From NCBI GenBank assembly GCA_944376825.1, contig CALWDY010000025.1, positions 1-49,251 of the forward strand: a DNA stretch of 49,251 nt, read 5' to 3'. Position numbers and translations under genes: made by a program. The stretch is from an uncultured Clostridia bacterium (lineage in GTDB: Bacteria; Bacillota; Clostridia; Christensenellales; UBA1242). Shown piece after piece: positions 1 to 8,131 of this stretch (position 1 is the stretch's first letter; each line of letters begins with the position of its first letter). A model generated the notes under the pieces. That model saw only the letters and a list, made by a program, of their open reading frames with translations, was not told the origin of the DNA and did no database searches.

Positions 1-239
1 AACCCACTCACTCTTAATTTGGGTGGTATTGACACTAGCATATGCACATGGTCTGGGCACACCTCAGCTTCTATTATTTCAACTTCTTTCCATTCGCACA
101 AACTCCTTAGAATTGCCCCTATTTCTAATCTTTTTTGTCCAAAGAATACTTTTCTTCTATACTTTGGTGCAAATACTATGTGATATTTGCAATTCCAAGA
201 AGTGTGTGCTAAACTATTTATGTTTACTTGTTTAGACAT
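1..239 (-). CDS. tnpA: IS200/IS605-family transposase TnpA, C-terminus cut by window edge
   Basis: This is the N-terminal 79 residues of a Y1-type (HUH) single-strand transposase, read on the minus strand from ATG at 239. The translation has the classic family stretch AHTSWNCKYHIVFAPKYRRK followed by the HUH motif in PDHVHMLV, whose two histidines bind the metal. TnpA cuts and joins IS ends as single-stranded DNA through a tyrosine that would lie beyond position 1. A Shine-Dalgarno (AGGAG) sits just upstream. No accessory tnpB is visible. The plus-strand reading frame over the same bases is only its shadow. The family call is firm; completeness of the element cannot be judged because the window starts inside it. 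Confidence 0.93.
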   Translation of the reverse strand, partial: MSKQVNINSLAHTSWNCKYHIVFAPKYRRKVFFGQKRLEIGAILRSLCEWKEVEIIEAEVCPDHVHMLVSIPPKLRVSG

Positions 240-242
240 TTT

Positions 243-307
243 TTTCTCCTTTTGTGTTTTTTATTTTTTGTTAGACTACAAACAAAAGTTTAACACAAAA
301 GGAGAAA
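243..307 (-). repeat. Inverted repeat enclosing the tnpA ribosome binding site
   Basis: Arms TTTCTCCTTTTGTGTT (243-258) and AACACAAAAGGAGAAA (292-307) are perfect 16-bp complements. In the tnpA mRNA the arm nearest the gene contains the AGGAG, so folding would hide the ribosome site. IS200 elements are known to repress transposase translation with a 5' UTR hairpin; applying that here is inference. Confidence 0.7.
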
Positions 308-335
308 TTTTGTTCATCGGTAAACCTAAAACGAA

Positions 336-360
336 CCCCCAGACTATCTGGGGGTTTTAT
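336..360. terminator. Strong GC hairpin at the IS200 end
   Basis: CCCCCAGA-CTA-TCTGGGGG followed by TTTTAT forms an 8-bp stem. It can act as an intrinsic terminator on the plus strand and may also be the subterminal hairpin TnpA recognises at the element end. Its GC content is unusual for this DNA. Confidence 0.65.
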
Positions 361-368
361 ATTACAAT

Positions 369-403
369 AAAAAACTCACTTATTTAAAATAAATGAGTTT
401 TTT
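369..403. terminator. Intrinsic terminator after the holin-like gene
   Basis: A long hairpin of AAAACTCA..TTATTT pairing with AAATAA..TGAGTTTT, flanked by A and T runs. It lies immediately downstream of the minus-strand gene ending at 412 and could work in both directions. Confidence 0.7.
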
Positions 404-411
404 GTTGTTTT

Positions 412-846
412 TTATTTGTTTTCTAAAATCTCGCCTTCGATTTGTTTGTTTTCTTCTACAATTTCACTTTCTATTGTTTGATTTTCTTCTACAATCTCGG
501 TTTCAGGTTGTTTGTTTTCTTCTGCTGTTAAACTTTCCTCTATTTTGCTTTGCTCATCTTTTTGTTTTTTCGCATCTACATAATCTTTAATTTGTTTAAC
601 AAGTTGTTCCGATCCGCTTGCACTAAGTCCCATAAACAAGCCTGCTAAAATAGCATGAAATATGTTTTGCGTAAGAACAATGCTTGGAAAAGCATAAAAT
701 TCAACAATTGATAAAACAGCACCTAAAACAGATGATATTAAAGGCACAAAGTTTTCAAAATTTGGATACTTTTTAAATGCTACTCTTAAAACAGATACAA
801 TGGCATAAGTTAGTGCAATTGTAACTGGCATACCTATCATTTCCAT
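412..846 (-). CDS. Holin-like small membrane protein with repeated acidic tail
   Basis: A 144-residue protein. The start is taken at ATG 846 because GGAGGTT lies 4 bases upstream; a longer frame from 861 lacks such a site. The first 80 or so residues hold two or three hydrophobic segments (around MPVTIALTYAIVSVL, ISSVLGAVLSIVEF and IFHAILAGLFMGLSASG), a pattern seen in phage-holin-like proteins. The last 60 residues are charged and contain near-repeats of EIVEENKQIE. A holin would form membrane pores for export or lysis, but no endolysin gene is adjacent, so the role is open. The neighbouring IS element and broken gene suggest an accessory, perhaps phage-derived, patch. Confidence 0.55.
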   Translation of the reverse strand: MEMIGMPVTIALTYAIVSVLRVAFKKYPNFENFVPLISSVLGAVLSIVEFYAFPSIVLTQNIFHAILAGLFMGLSASGSEQLVKQIKDYVDAKKQKDEQSKIEESLTAEENKQPETEIVEENQTIESEIVEENKQIEGEILENK

Positions 847-948
847 TTCTAACCTCCACAAACCAAAATATGTTATTTTTGTGTTTTTTGTATTTAAACA
901 TTTTTTTTAAATTTACATATACTGCTATGTCGGTACAAAGAAAAATTT

Positions 949-2217
949 ATGAGCGAAATAAAAAAAGATATGTATGACCTAAATTATAGTGAAAACTTTA
1001 ATCTTGTAGACACACAAGAACAAGTAATTGATATTTCACTAGAGAACACAAAAACTGGAACATGTACAATTAATGGTACAGTTTTAGATCAAACAGGCAA
1101 TCCTGTTGAAGGTGCAACAATTAAACTTTTTGATAGCAATGGCGTGCCTTATATGCACACTCTTACTAACAGTTTGGGAAAATATAATTTTTCTGGGCTT
1201 AAAAATAACAGTTATGCCATTACTTGCGTAAAGGATAAAATTGTTTTAACTTCACCTAAAATTTATTTTTACAAGAAAACGAAATAAAAACATTTAATTT
1301 TAGTGTTGATTATAATGTTGCTTTAAATTTGTGTTGTGTTGCAGGCTTTGTATTTAAAAAAGGAACAGAAAAAGTGTTTATAAGTGATGCTAATGTTAGA
1401 CTTTTAGATTCTGTAACAAGAGAAACAATTGCTTCAACATTAAGCGCAAAAGACGGCGAGTATTTGTTTTATGATGTCCCAGAAGGTTCTTATATTCTTG
1501 TTGCTTCAAAGCACGGATATTGTACTTCTGTTGACACTCAAATTACAGCAAAAGACAACACAATTGTAAACACTGATTTATATCTTGAAATAAACCCTGT
1601 TGAAAATACAGGTACAATAAATGGTGTTGTAACTCACAATGGAACAATTGTGGCAAATGCATTTGTTGGTTTATACAAAATTGACGAAGAAACAAACAAA
1701 GAATCTTTAATTGCAACAACAAGAACAAACGCACAAGGCATATATATGTTTGGTCGAGTTGAAACTGGCAAATATAAAATTAAATCTAAATTAAATTTCT
1801 AAAATAAATGATTAAATCTTCAAAGGCAATTAAAATTAACAGCGTTAATGAAAAAGAGGCAAATTTAAATTTTGAAAATCATATTAGTGTTTGCACTTTT
1901 AAAATAAAAGTTGTTTGCAAAAAAAATTATTGTTGTAATTTTAAGTGCTTGGCTTTTAAAAATTGTTGTTTTAAAATTGTTAACAAAACTTTTTTAAATT
2001 GCAAGTGCATCACAATTCCAATAAAATTTATATTAAAAACTTTTATACTCAGCAAACATTTAAATTTGCAAGTTTAACAAATTTAAACTACAAAGAATTT
2101 TGTTTGCCCTTAGGAATTTATAGCATTTGGGTAGAATATTTAAACAAAAATACCGACAAAATAATATTTTATCCAACAACCAAAAACAGTGTTATTTTTC
2201 TTGAATTTGAAATTTAA
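949..2217 (+). pseudogene. Frameshifted gene with carboxypeptidase-regulatory-like domains
   Basis: The gene is spread over three reading frames. 949-1287 encodes an Ig-like/transthyretin-like repeat (TINGTVLDQTGNPVEGATI). Coding resumes upstream of 1329 in the next frame (ENEIKTFNFSVDYNV, then GFVFKKGTEK) through 1802, with two more such repeats. A third frame from 1808 and a fourth segment from about 1990 to 2217 follow. The first break sits in a run of five T at 1266-1270; one extra T would restore the frame. A similar T run at 1990-1995 explains the last break. Near 1802-1812 stops fall in all frames, so more than one lesion is present. Proteins of this type are usually surface or structural; the intact ancestor is not identified. 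A recent pseudogene is likeliest, sequence error possible. Confidence 0.65.
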
Positions 2218-2254
2218 AAAACACGGGAATCAATAAAGATTTCCCGTGTTTTTT
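2216..2254. terminator. Bidirectional terminator between convergent genes
   Basis: AAAACACGGGAA and TTCCCGTGTTTT form a near-perfect stem around a short loop, with A and T tracts on both sides. It separates the plus-strand decayed gene from the minus-strand gene ending at 2253. Confidence 0.85.
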
Positions 2255-3932
2255 ATTCTTTTATTAAATCAGAATCGTTAACTATATAGTGTTGTGCGTT
2301 TTTATATATAAGTGCTTGACCATCGTATAACTCTTCATATCTTGTTATACCTTTTATACAAGTAACAATGTTGCTAACTTCAAAAATGCCATCAAAATTT
2401 TTTCTTATAACATATTTATACACATCACAATATCTATTAATGTAAACATTTATACTTCCATCTTCTTGAAGATACGCAGAAACATTTTTTCCCTTTCCAA
2501 TTTCAACATAATATGTGTTATCAAACTCTGGAAAATAAACATTCATTCCATCATCTCTCCAAGCAATCATTCCATTGTATGCAATGTTTTCATCTCCAAT
2601 TTTAGCATTATTATTTTTTACTGTGGTAACGCTGTACCAGTGATCGTATAATCTTTCTCCATTATATTTTATAATTTTTGAAAAATTTCCTCTTCCTATA
2701 AATGAAATATCACCAGTTATACTTGAAGATAAAATAACTTCCGAACCATCACCAATTCCGCACGGAATAGAATCTATTACTGTTGATTTAATTGCCCAAG
2801 ACATATTTTGAGAAAGTTTTCCTTCTTCATCAAATTTTAAAGTTAGAGGTGAAAGAATATCTGATGATCTTAATGAAATAAACATAATATGATTTAAATA
2901 ACTGTCGTCAAATGCAAGTGGACCTTCCACATTTTGCAAAGCTGGTACCAAATGTATAAAATAGTAATCTTTAAGAATATTTGTTGTTTCAACTTTGTTT
3001 AACATACCCGTTCCCAACGACAGTTCTCCTCTGTTTTGAACTCCATACAACAAATAATCTGCACCTGTATTATAGGTAATGTAATATTTATCATTAAAAC
3101 ATAAAATTTTTACTGCTCTGTCTAAACCTAAAATAGTTACATTTCTCGCCGTTATTGTAATTTTCCATCTTGTAACGGTAAATGTAGTACTAAGTTGAAC
3201 TTGTGCATAAAAATAATTCAAACTTTTTTGTGGAACAAATGTTGTATAAACATCATAATAATAATTTCCATTTGTTGTGATATTTCTTAAATCAACATAA
3301 TGCTCTTCATCATTCATTATAATTTTAATATAATTGTTGACTATAGTTCCACTTACATTTCCTTCAAATTCAAATCTAATATAGATTTCTTGCGTTGGCT
3401 CACATTTAAAATGAGTTATTGGGCATATGTAATTACTTCCTGGTTTTAGATTTGGTATTATTTCAATTTGATCAACAAAATTTGTTGTTTCTGTTTGAAG
3501 CTGAGTTGGAGTTTGCCCGCCTCCGCCTTGCATTTCTTCTAAAGCCATAATTCTTGTTTGCAAGTTGTCGGCTTGTGCTTCAACTTCTTTTAAACTTATT
3601 ATAAGGTCATCAATAAAATTTTGAAAATTTGCGTGAGCATTGTTATTATCTGTAATCAAACTTTCATAACCTTGTTTGTGTAAATTAAAATTTTCATAAA
3701 GACTATTATAGTTTTGTAAAAGTTGGTTATATGCATCTTTATGGTTTGAATAGTCTGCAAGATGAGTGTCAAGTTCTGTTCCCAAATCTATTAATAGTTG
3801 CTTAATTTCTTCTAAACAATATTTGATTGCACTCATTTGAGAAGTTGTTGTCATTTGCATTGCAATTGCTTTTATTCTTTTTTCAATTTCTTCTATTTGA
3901 GTTTTTATTTTTGAAATAACTGTCTCTTCCAT
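2253..3932 (-). CDS. Large coiled-coil protein with beta-rich C-terminal region, function unknown
   Basis: 559 residues, starting at ATG 3932 behind AAGGAG. Residues 1 to about 135 are strongly helical and heptad-like (SKIKTQIEEIEKRIKAIA onward), then comes a glycine-rich hinge (MQGGGGQT). The rest has alternating polar and aromatic residues typical of beta sandwiches or propellers, with many Tyr, Asn and Thr. There is no signal peptide or membrane segment. The coiled-coil stalk, glycine hinge and beta head recall phage tail-fibre or receptor-binding proteins, but I see no diagnostic domain and no other tail genes. It lies next to a holin-like gene, which makes a prophage or tailocin remnant possible. 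Function unassigned. Confidence 0.6.
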   Translation of the reverse strand: MEETVISKIKTQIEEIEKRIKAIAMQMTTTSQMSAIKYCLEEIKQLLIDLGTELDTHLADYSNHKDAYNQLLQNYNSLYENFNLHKQGYESLITDNNNAHANFQNFIDDLIISLKEVEAQADNLQTRIMALEEMQGGGGQTPTQLQTETTNFVDQIEIIPNLKPGSNYICPITHFKCEPTQEIYIRFEFEGNVSGTIVNNYIKIIMNDEEHYVDLRNITTNGNYYYDVYTTFVPQKSLNYFYAQVQLSTTFTVTRWKITITARNVTILGLDRAVKILCFNDKYYITYNTGADYLLYGVQNRGELSLGTGMLNKVETTNILKDYYFIHLVPALQNVEGPLAFDDSYLNHIMFISLRSSDILSPLTLKFDEEGKLSQNMSWAIKSTVIDSIPCGIGDGSEVILSSSITGDISFIGRGNFSKIIKYNGERLYDHWYSVTTVKNNNAKIGDENIAYNGMIAWRDDGMNVYFPEFDNTYYVEIGKGKNVSAYLQEDGSINVYINRYCDVYKYVIRKNFDGIFEVSNIVTCIKGITRYEELYDGQALIYKNAQHYIVNDSDLIKE

Positions 3933-4024
3933 TTTTTCTCCTTTTTGGTAATTTTATATTTACATTTTTGTCAATTCAATTTTTTATGACAAATACTTTT
4001 TATTGTAATGATGTATATGTTGTA

Positions 4025-4053
4025 TTGATTTGTTGTTTTTTTTGTGCTATAAT
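4025..4053 (+). promoter_or_regulatory. Sigma-A type promoter for the 4071 operon
   Basis: TTGATT (4025-4030), a 17-bp spacer and a perfect TATAAT (4048-4053). The AGGAG ribosome site follows before ATG 4071. It probably drives the two secreted-protein genes and perhaps gltX. Confidence 0.75.
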
Positions 4054-4070
4054 AAAAATAAGGAGATTTT

Positions 4071-5018
4071 ATGTCTAAAACAAATTTTATAAATAAAAAA
4101 TTTTTAACAATATTTTTAGTATTAATTGTACTTGTAGGAGTTGGAATTGGATTGTATTTTATTTTTAAACCAAAGCCAAATTTAAAAGAACCATACAACA
4201 ACACATATTCTTTGTACCAAAATTCCACATGTGCAGATGTTATTGAATTTAATCAAGATTTATTGGATATTTTAACAAACAAAGATTTTTCAACACTAAA
4301 CGAAGAAACCGAACAACAAATAGAAATTTCTAAATATAAATATCAAATTTTTTCAAACATCTTTTCTAGTTATGAAAACATAAAAGAAACACTTTTAAAA
4401 AATTTAATTTTTTTAGAAGAAAAAGATGAATTTTATAGTTCTCAACAAAAATTAACTGAAAGTTACAACATGATACTAGACAAAAGCAACACATGCAAAA
4501 ACTATATAAATGATTATTTAAATCCAAATGTAATCGATACCTATCAAACAAATCAACTTCTTTGGCAAAAAATAAATAATTACAATAATTTTTATGATGA
4601 TTTTGCAAAAGAATTGGTTACATATTACTCTATTGTTGGTGATATTTTTAACAAATTTACCATTGATTCAATAAATGCAAACAGATATGTTAGATACAAC
4701 ATTTTAACAACTGTTAAATGGGCAGAAAACACAGCAAAATTTATAATAGATTATGATGTCTTAATCTCTCTTGATGATTTACTTGACGCATCAAACAAAT
4801 TAAACAATTTTGTAGATGTAAACATTGTTAATCCAGCAAATGAATATTTTGAAGACCTTGAATTTTATAATTATGTTTTAGATTGTTTTAACCATATAAA
4901 TTTTAATGTTTGCATAGAAGCACTAGCATGCAATAATTATATAAACTTTGCAAATAGCCTTGATGAAGATTTAACAAATTATGCTTCTATTTTGCAAAAA
5001 AATTATTTTATGGTGTAA
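4071..5018 (+). CDS. Membrane-anchored helical protein, unknown
   Basis: 315 residues with a single N-terminal membrane segment (residues about 11-32, FLTIFLVLIVLVGVGIGLYF) and a short basic cytoplasmic start, so the rest is probably outside the membrane. The outer part is rich in Asn, Tyr, Asp and Leu and looks all-helical. I recognise no family. The lipoprotein gene starts 15 bases after its stop and gltX follows, so the three are likely co-transcribed from the promoter at 4025. Both upstream products are extracytoplasmic, of similar size and similar composition, and may be distant paralogues; that is an impression, not an alignment. Confidence 0.7.
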   Translation: MSKTNFINKKFLTIFLVLIVLVGVGIGLYFIFKPKPNLKEPYNNTYSLYQNSTCADVIEFNQDLLDILTNKDFSTLNEETEQQIEISKYKYQIFSNIFSSYENIKETLLKNLIFLEEKDEFYSSQQKLTESYNMILDKSNTCKNYINDYLNPNVIDTYQTNQLLWQKINNYNNFYDDFAKELVTYYSIVGDIFNKFTIDSINANRYVRYNILTTVKWAENTAKFIIDYDVLISLDDLLDASNKLNNFVDVNIVNPANEYFEDLEFYNYVLDCFNHINFNVCIEALACNNYINFANSLDEDLTNYASILQKNYFMV

Positions 5019-5033
5019 AGAGAGAGGTAGTTT

Positions 5034-6101
5034 ATGAAAAAATTTATTAAATTATTTTCTATATGTATTATTTTAGTTTGCTCATGCATGGTTTTATTTG
5101 CTTGCAACAACGATAATGAAGACAAATTTTATGAAACTACAAACCAAAAATTTAGTACTTTTGTTAATAATGTTTGTTTAAACGAAGAATATTCAAACGG
5201 TGTTGTTTATGGAAATAATATACAAACCATTTTAAACAATATTGAAACGGGAAACTATTCTAGTTCAAACACAAAATTGGACGCTTACACTCAATTAAAT
5301 GATATATATGACAAAATTTTTGTTGTTTCATTTAAGTTTTTGGCAAACTTTAACGGCGTTTTTATAAACGCTCCACAAGAAATTCCAAATAATATGAAAA
5401 AAGATTATTTAAATTTTGAAAAAAGTTTAAAAAATGCAACAAACAAACTAAATGAGTTTGAATCTCAAATACAATATCTGGATAACCACATTGTTGGCAC
5501 AAGTGAAATCCAAGCTTCAAGTGACATTTCTTTGCAAGTGCTAAGAGAATTTAAAAGAGAATATGTTGATGTAAGTTTAGTTTTTGTTGATCTTTGTAAT
5601 GAATTTTTAAACATTTGTGAAAAATACATATATCCAAATTATTCAAGTTTTGTAAATGATGGAGAATATATAAAACTAACAGAAACTCAAATAACCAATC
5701 AAAAAACAATTGCCGTTTTTAAAAGTGCAATAAATACTTTGACACCAGCAATTGAATACTTAAACTCTTTTAATGGTGATTATGTAAAACTAAACAATGA
5801 TAGTTTTTTTGAAGTTCTGCAATACTATACAAACTTAAACACTAAAAAAGAAAACACAACAAATGTTGAAGAACTTGAACAATGGACAATTTTATATAAA
5901 AGTTATTTAAATGATGCAAAATGCTTTTATAATTGTTTAAATATAATAAGCATGGCAGATTTTGGAAGAAATTATAATTTTGACACAACAAAACTTATAG
6001 AAGAAAATTTTGAAAATTACGCATATATCAATAAAATTTTTGACTTTTCAAGCCAAAGTATTTTATTCTTATATAACAGTGTAAACACACTTTGCAATTA
6101 A
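5034..6101 (+). CDS. Putative lipoprotein, unknown
   Basis: 355 residues. The N-terminus is a lipoprotein signal peptide: basic MKK, a hydrophobic core, then the lipobox-like LFAC at residues about 21-24, so Cys24 would carry the lipid. The mature part is long, helical and Asn-rich, with no recognised domain. A clear GAGAGG ribosome site precedes ATG 5034. It sits between the membrane-anchored gene at 4071 and gltX, 16 bases from the latter. An extracytoplasmic binding or scaffold role is possible; nothing in the sequence decides it. Confidence 0.7.
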   Translation: MKKFIKLFSICIILVCSCMVLFACNNDNEDKFYETTNQKFSTFVNNVCLNEEYSNGVVYGNNIQTILNNIETGNYSSSNTKLDAYTQLNDIYDKIFVVSFKFLANFNGVFINAPQEIPNNMKKDYLNFEKSLKNATNKLNEFESQIQYLDNHIVGTSEIQASSDISLQVLREFKREYVDVSLVFVDLCNEFLNICEKYIYPNYSSFVNDGEYIKLTETQITNQKTIAVFKSAINTLTPAIEYLNSFNGDYVKLNNDSFFEVLQYYTNLNTKKENTTNVEELEQWTILYKSYLNDAKCFYNCLNIISMADFGRNYNFDTTKLIEENFENYAYINKIFDFSSQSILFLYNSVNTLCN

Positions 6102-6117
6102 AAAGGAGTTATTTTTA

Positions 6118-7782
6118 ATGGACTATAAAAAACTTGCCGAGTTGCTATATCCAGATGTTGATAAAACAATAGATTATTATTTAAAAAAATATCCAAAAAG
6201 AAATTTGCCAAATAAAGCGGAAGTAATGAGAATTGCGCCAAGCCCTACTGGATATTTGCATACTGGCCACGCATACAGTGCATTTATATCAAGAGCAACA
6301 ACAAGAAAAACAAACGGCGTGTTTTATTTTAGATTGGAAGACACTGACCAAAAAAGATTAATAGATAATGCTGGGACAATTGCATATGATATGCTTTGTT
6401 ATTACGATATGAAACCTGATGAAGGATACACCGGCGACAACAAACCTCAAATTGGGGAATACGGAAATTACATTCAATCTAAAAGATTAGACATTTATAA
6501 ATGTTTTGCAAAACATTTAGTTTCAATTGGAAGAGCATTCCCTTGTTTTTGTGAAAAGAGCGAAAATAAAGAAGACATATTAAACAAAAGGCAAGAGCAA
6601 ATAGAAAACACTGGAACAATTATAGATAAAGATGTTTGTAGAAATTTAACTTATGAACAAATTGAACAAAACATAAAAGATAAAAAGCCTTTTGCTTTAA
6701 AGTTATTGTCATGTGGAGATATAAACAAAACTTTTAAATTTCATGATTTAATAAAAGGAAATCGTGAAATAAGACAAAACACAAAGGATATTGTTTTGGT
6801 TAAAAGTAATGGTATTCCACCATATAGTTTTGCACATGTTGTTGACGATACCCTAATGGGAACAACAATTGTTGTTCGTGGAGAAGAATGGTTTCCATCT
6901 CTTGCCTCTCACCTTGAAATTTTTAATGCTTTTGGATTTAAACCACCAAAATATGCACACACCCCTGTTATTTGCAAACTAGATGAAAACTCAAATAAAA
7001 GAAAATTAAGCAAAAGAAAAGATCCAGAAGCCGATGTTAGATATTTTATTGAACAAGGATATCCTGTTGTTTCTGTTATGGAATATTTGTTAAACCTTTT
7101 AAACAGTGATTTTGAATTATGGCGTAAAAATAATGCTTTTACATCATATAAAGACTTTGATTTTAAAATAGAAAAAATAGGTTCAAACAATCCAATGTTT
7201 GACTTTAATAAATTAAATGATGTTTCAAAAAATTGCATTAGCAAATTTAACAAAGATGAAGTATATCAACAATTAACAACTTGGGCAAAGGTTTATGATA
7301 ATGATTTTTATAATATTCTAACAAAAGATGAAGATTACACAAAATTAGTGTTGAATATCGATCGCGAAAATTCTAAACCAAGAAAAGATATAGCAAAGTG
7401 GAGCGATGTTAAAAATTTATATGGCTATATGTTCAACTTATTTAACCCAAACAGTAAAAGCGACTATCAACTTGATGGTGTAGATTTACAAAAACTAAAA
7501 GAAGTTTGCTCTTGTTATATAAATGTTTACAATGAAAATGATGATAAACAGACTTGGTTTAATAACATAAAAGATATGGCAAATTCTTTGGGATATGCAA
7601 CTGATAATAAACTCTATAAAGAAAATCCACAAAACTTTAAAGGAAATGTTAGCGATGTTTGTATGTTTTTAAGAATTGCAATAACTGGGTTAAAAGACTC
7701 TCCCGATTTATACTCTATATGTTCAATATTAAAAAAAGAAAAAGTTGTTGAAATGTTAAATAAAATAAGTTTAATTAAATAA
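6118..7782 (+). CDS. gltX: Glutamyl-tRNA synthetase (atypical, extended)
   Basis: 554 residues. It charges tRNA-Glu with glutamate using ATP. The class I signatures are present: the HIGH motif as HTGH in PSPTGYLHTGH, and the KMSKS loop as KLSKR. It keeps GluRS-type sequence between them (FRLEDTDQKR, SFAHVVDD, VVRGEEWFPS). It is longer than the usual 480 to 500 residues, with about 37 extra residues before the catalytic start (VMRIAPSPTG) and an unusual C-terminal half. A GGAG site precedes ATG 6118. A GlnRS is excluded by the overall pattern and by the rarity of GlnRS in this group. Whether it is discriminating cannot be read off. Confidence 0.88.
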   Translation: MDYKKLAELLYPDVDKTIDYYLKKYPKRNLPNKAEVMRIAPSPTGYLHTGHAYSAFISRATTRKTNGVFYFRLEDTDQKRLIDNAGTIAYDMLCYYDMKPDEGYTGDNKPQIGEYGNYIQSKRLDIYKCFAKHLVSIGRAFPCFCEKSENKEDILNKRQEQIENTGTIIDKDVCRNLTYEQIEQNIKDKKPFALKLLSCGDINKTFKFHDLIKGNREIRQNTKDIVLVKSNGIPPYSFAHVVDDTLMGTTIVVRGEEWFPSLASHLEIFNAFGFKPPKYAHTPVICKLDENSNKRKLSKRKDPEADVRYFIEQGYPVVSVMEYLLNLLNSDFELWRKNNAFTSYKDFDFKIEKIGSNNPMFDFNKLNDVSKNCISKFNKDEVYQQLTTWAKVYDNDFYNILTKDEDYTKLVLNIDRENSKPRKDIAKWSDVKNLYGYMFNLFNPNSKSDYQLDGVDLQKLKEVCSCYINVYNENDDKQTWFNNIKDMANSLGYATDNKLYKENPQNFKGNVSDVCMFLRIAITGLKDSPDLYSICSILKKEKVVEMLNKISLIK

Positions 7783-7793
7783 GGCAAAATATT

Positions 7794-7834
7794 TGCACAC
7801 AACAAGATTTATAATATTTTGTTGTGTGTTTTTT
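7794..7834 (+). terminator. Terminator after gltX
   Basis: GCACACAACAA and TTGTTGTGTG pair over a loop of about 12 bases and are followed by a T run. It ends the 4071-gltX operon. Confidence 0.85.
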
Positions 7835-7840
7835 ATTGCA

Positions 7841-7933
7841 AAAAAAAATAGCGAACATTTCCGCTATGCCCCTTAAAGATGTCACATGATTATGTGACAC
7901 CTGAAATCACAAGTTGATTTCTAACTTTTTTTT
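7841..7933 (-). terminator. Three tandem hairpins ending in an intrinsic terminator
   Basis: Read on the minus strand after the small gene at 7934-8059, three stem-loops follow: GAAATC/GATTTC (7903-7921), TGTCACAT/ATGTGACA (7880-7899, perfect 8-bp arms), and ATAGCG/CGCTAT (about 7848-7867) with a run of eight or more U. The last is the terminator. On the plus strand the GAAATC hairpin is itself followed by a T run. The middle palindrome could also be a protein-binding site. Confidence 0.65.
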
Positions 7934-8059
7934 CTAATCGCAGTCTAAAAAATTGCCTACATTCCACATGCTGGAATTTCCAACATATGAATCATCATAA
8001 CCGTTGTCGAATTCTTCTTCAACATCTTCGCATTCATATTCTTCATCGTTGTATTCCAT
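7934..8059 (-). CDS. 41-residue acidic peptide, unknown
   Basis: A short gene with excellent signals: its own promoter (8085-8113), a near-perfect ribosome site (AAAGGAGGT) and a terminator. The peptide has 15 Asp or Glu and no Lys, Arg or His, giving a net charge near -15, with Cys at residues 10 and 40 and one Trp. The end reads MWNVGNFLDCD. There is no signal peptide. I recognise no family. Acidic peptides of this kind can mimic DNA, bind metal or serve as precursors of modified peptides, but no modifying enzyme is adjacent. It lies 1.2 kb upstream of dnaA, between the unknown membrane protein gene and gltX. Confidence 0.75.
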   Translation of the reverse strand: MEYNDEEYECEDVEEEFDNGYDDSYVGNSSMWNVGNFLDCD

Positions 8060-8084
8060 ATCTATAACCTCCTTTTAAGTAAGT

Positions 8085-8113
8085 ATTATAGATATTTCAA
8101 CTAAATTAATCAA
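8085..8113 (-). promoter_or_regulatory. Promoter of the acidic peptide gene
   Basis: On the minus strand: TTGATT (8108-8113), 17 bp, TATAAT (8085-8090). It shows that the peptide is transcribed independently of the upstream gene ending at 8132. Confidence 0.75.
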
Positions 8114-8131
8114 ATAATTTTGCGTATTTTT

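Noticed and set aside
23-235. Plus-strand 70-codon frame at the left edge
   Set aside because: It lies antisense to the clear TnpA reading frame and has no ribosome site.
6118-7782. Glutaminyl-tRNA synthetase instead of GluRS
   Set aside because: The motif set and the region between HTGH and KLSKR fit GluRS, and GlnRS is uncommon in this group.
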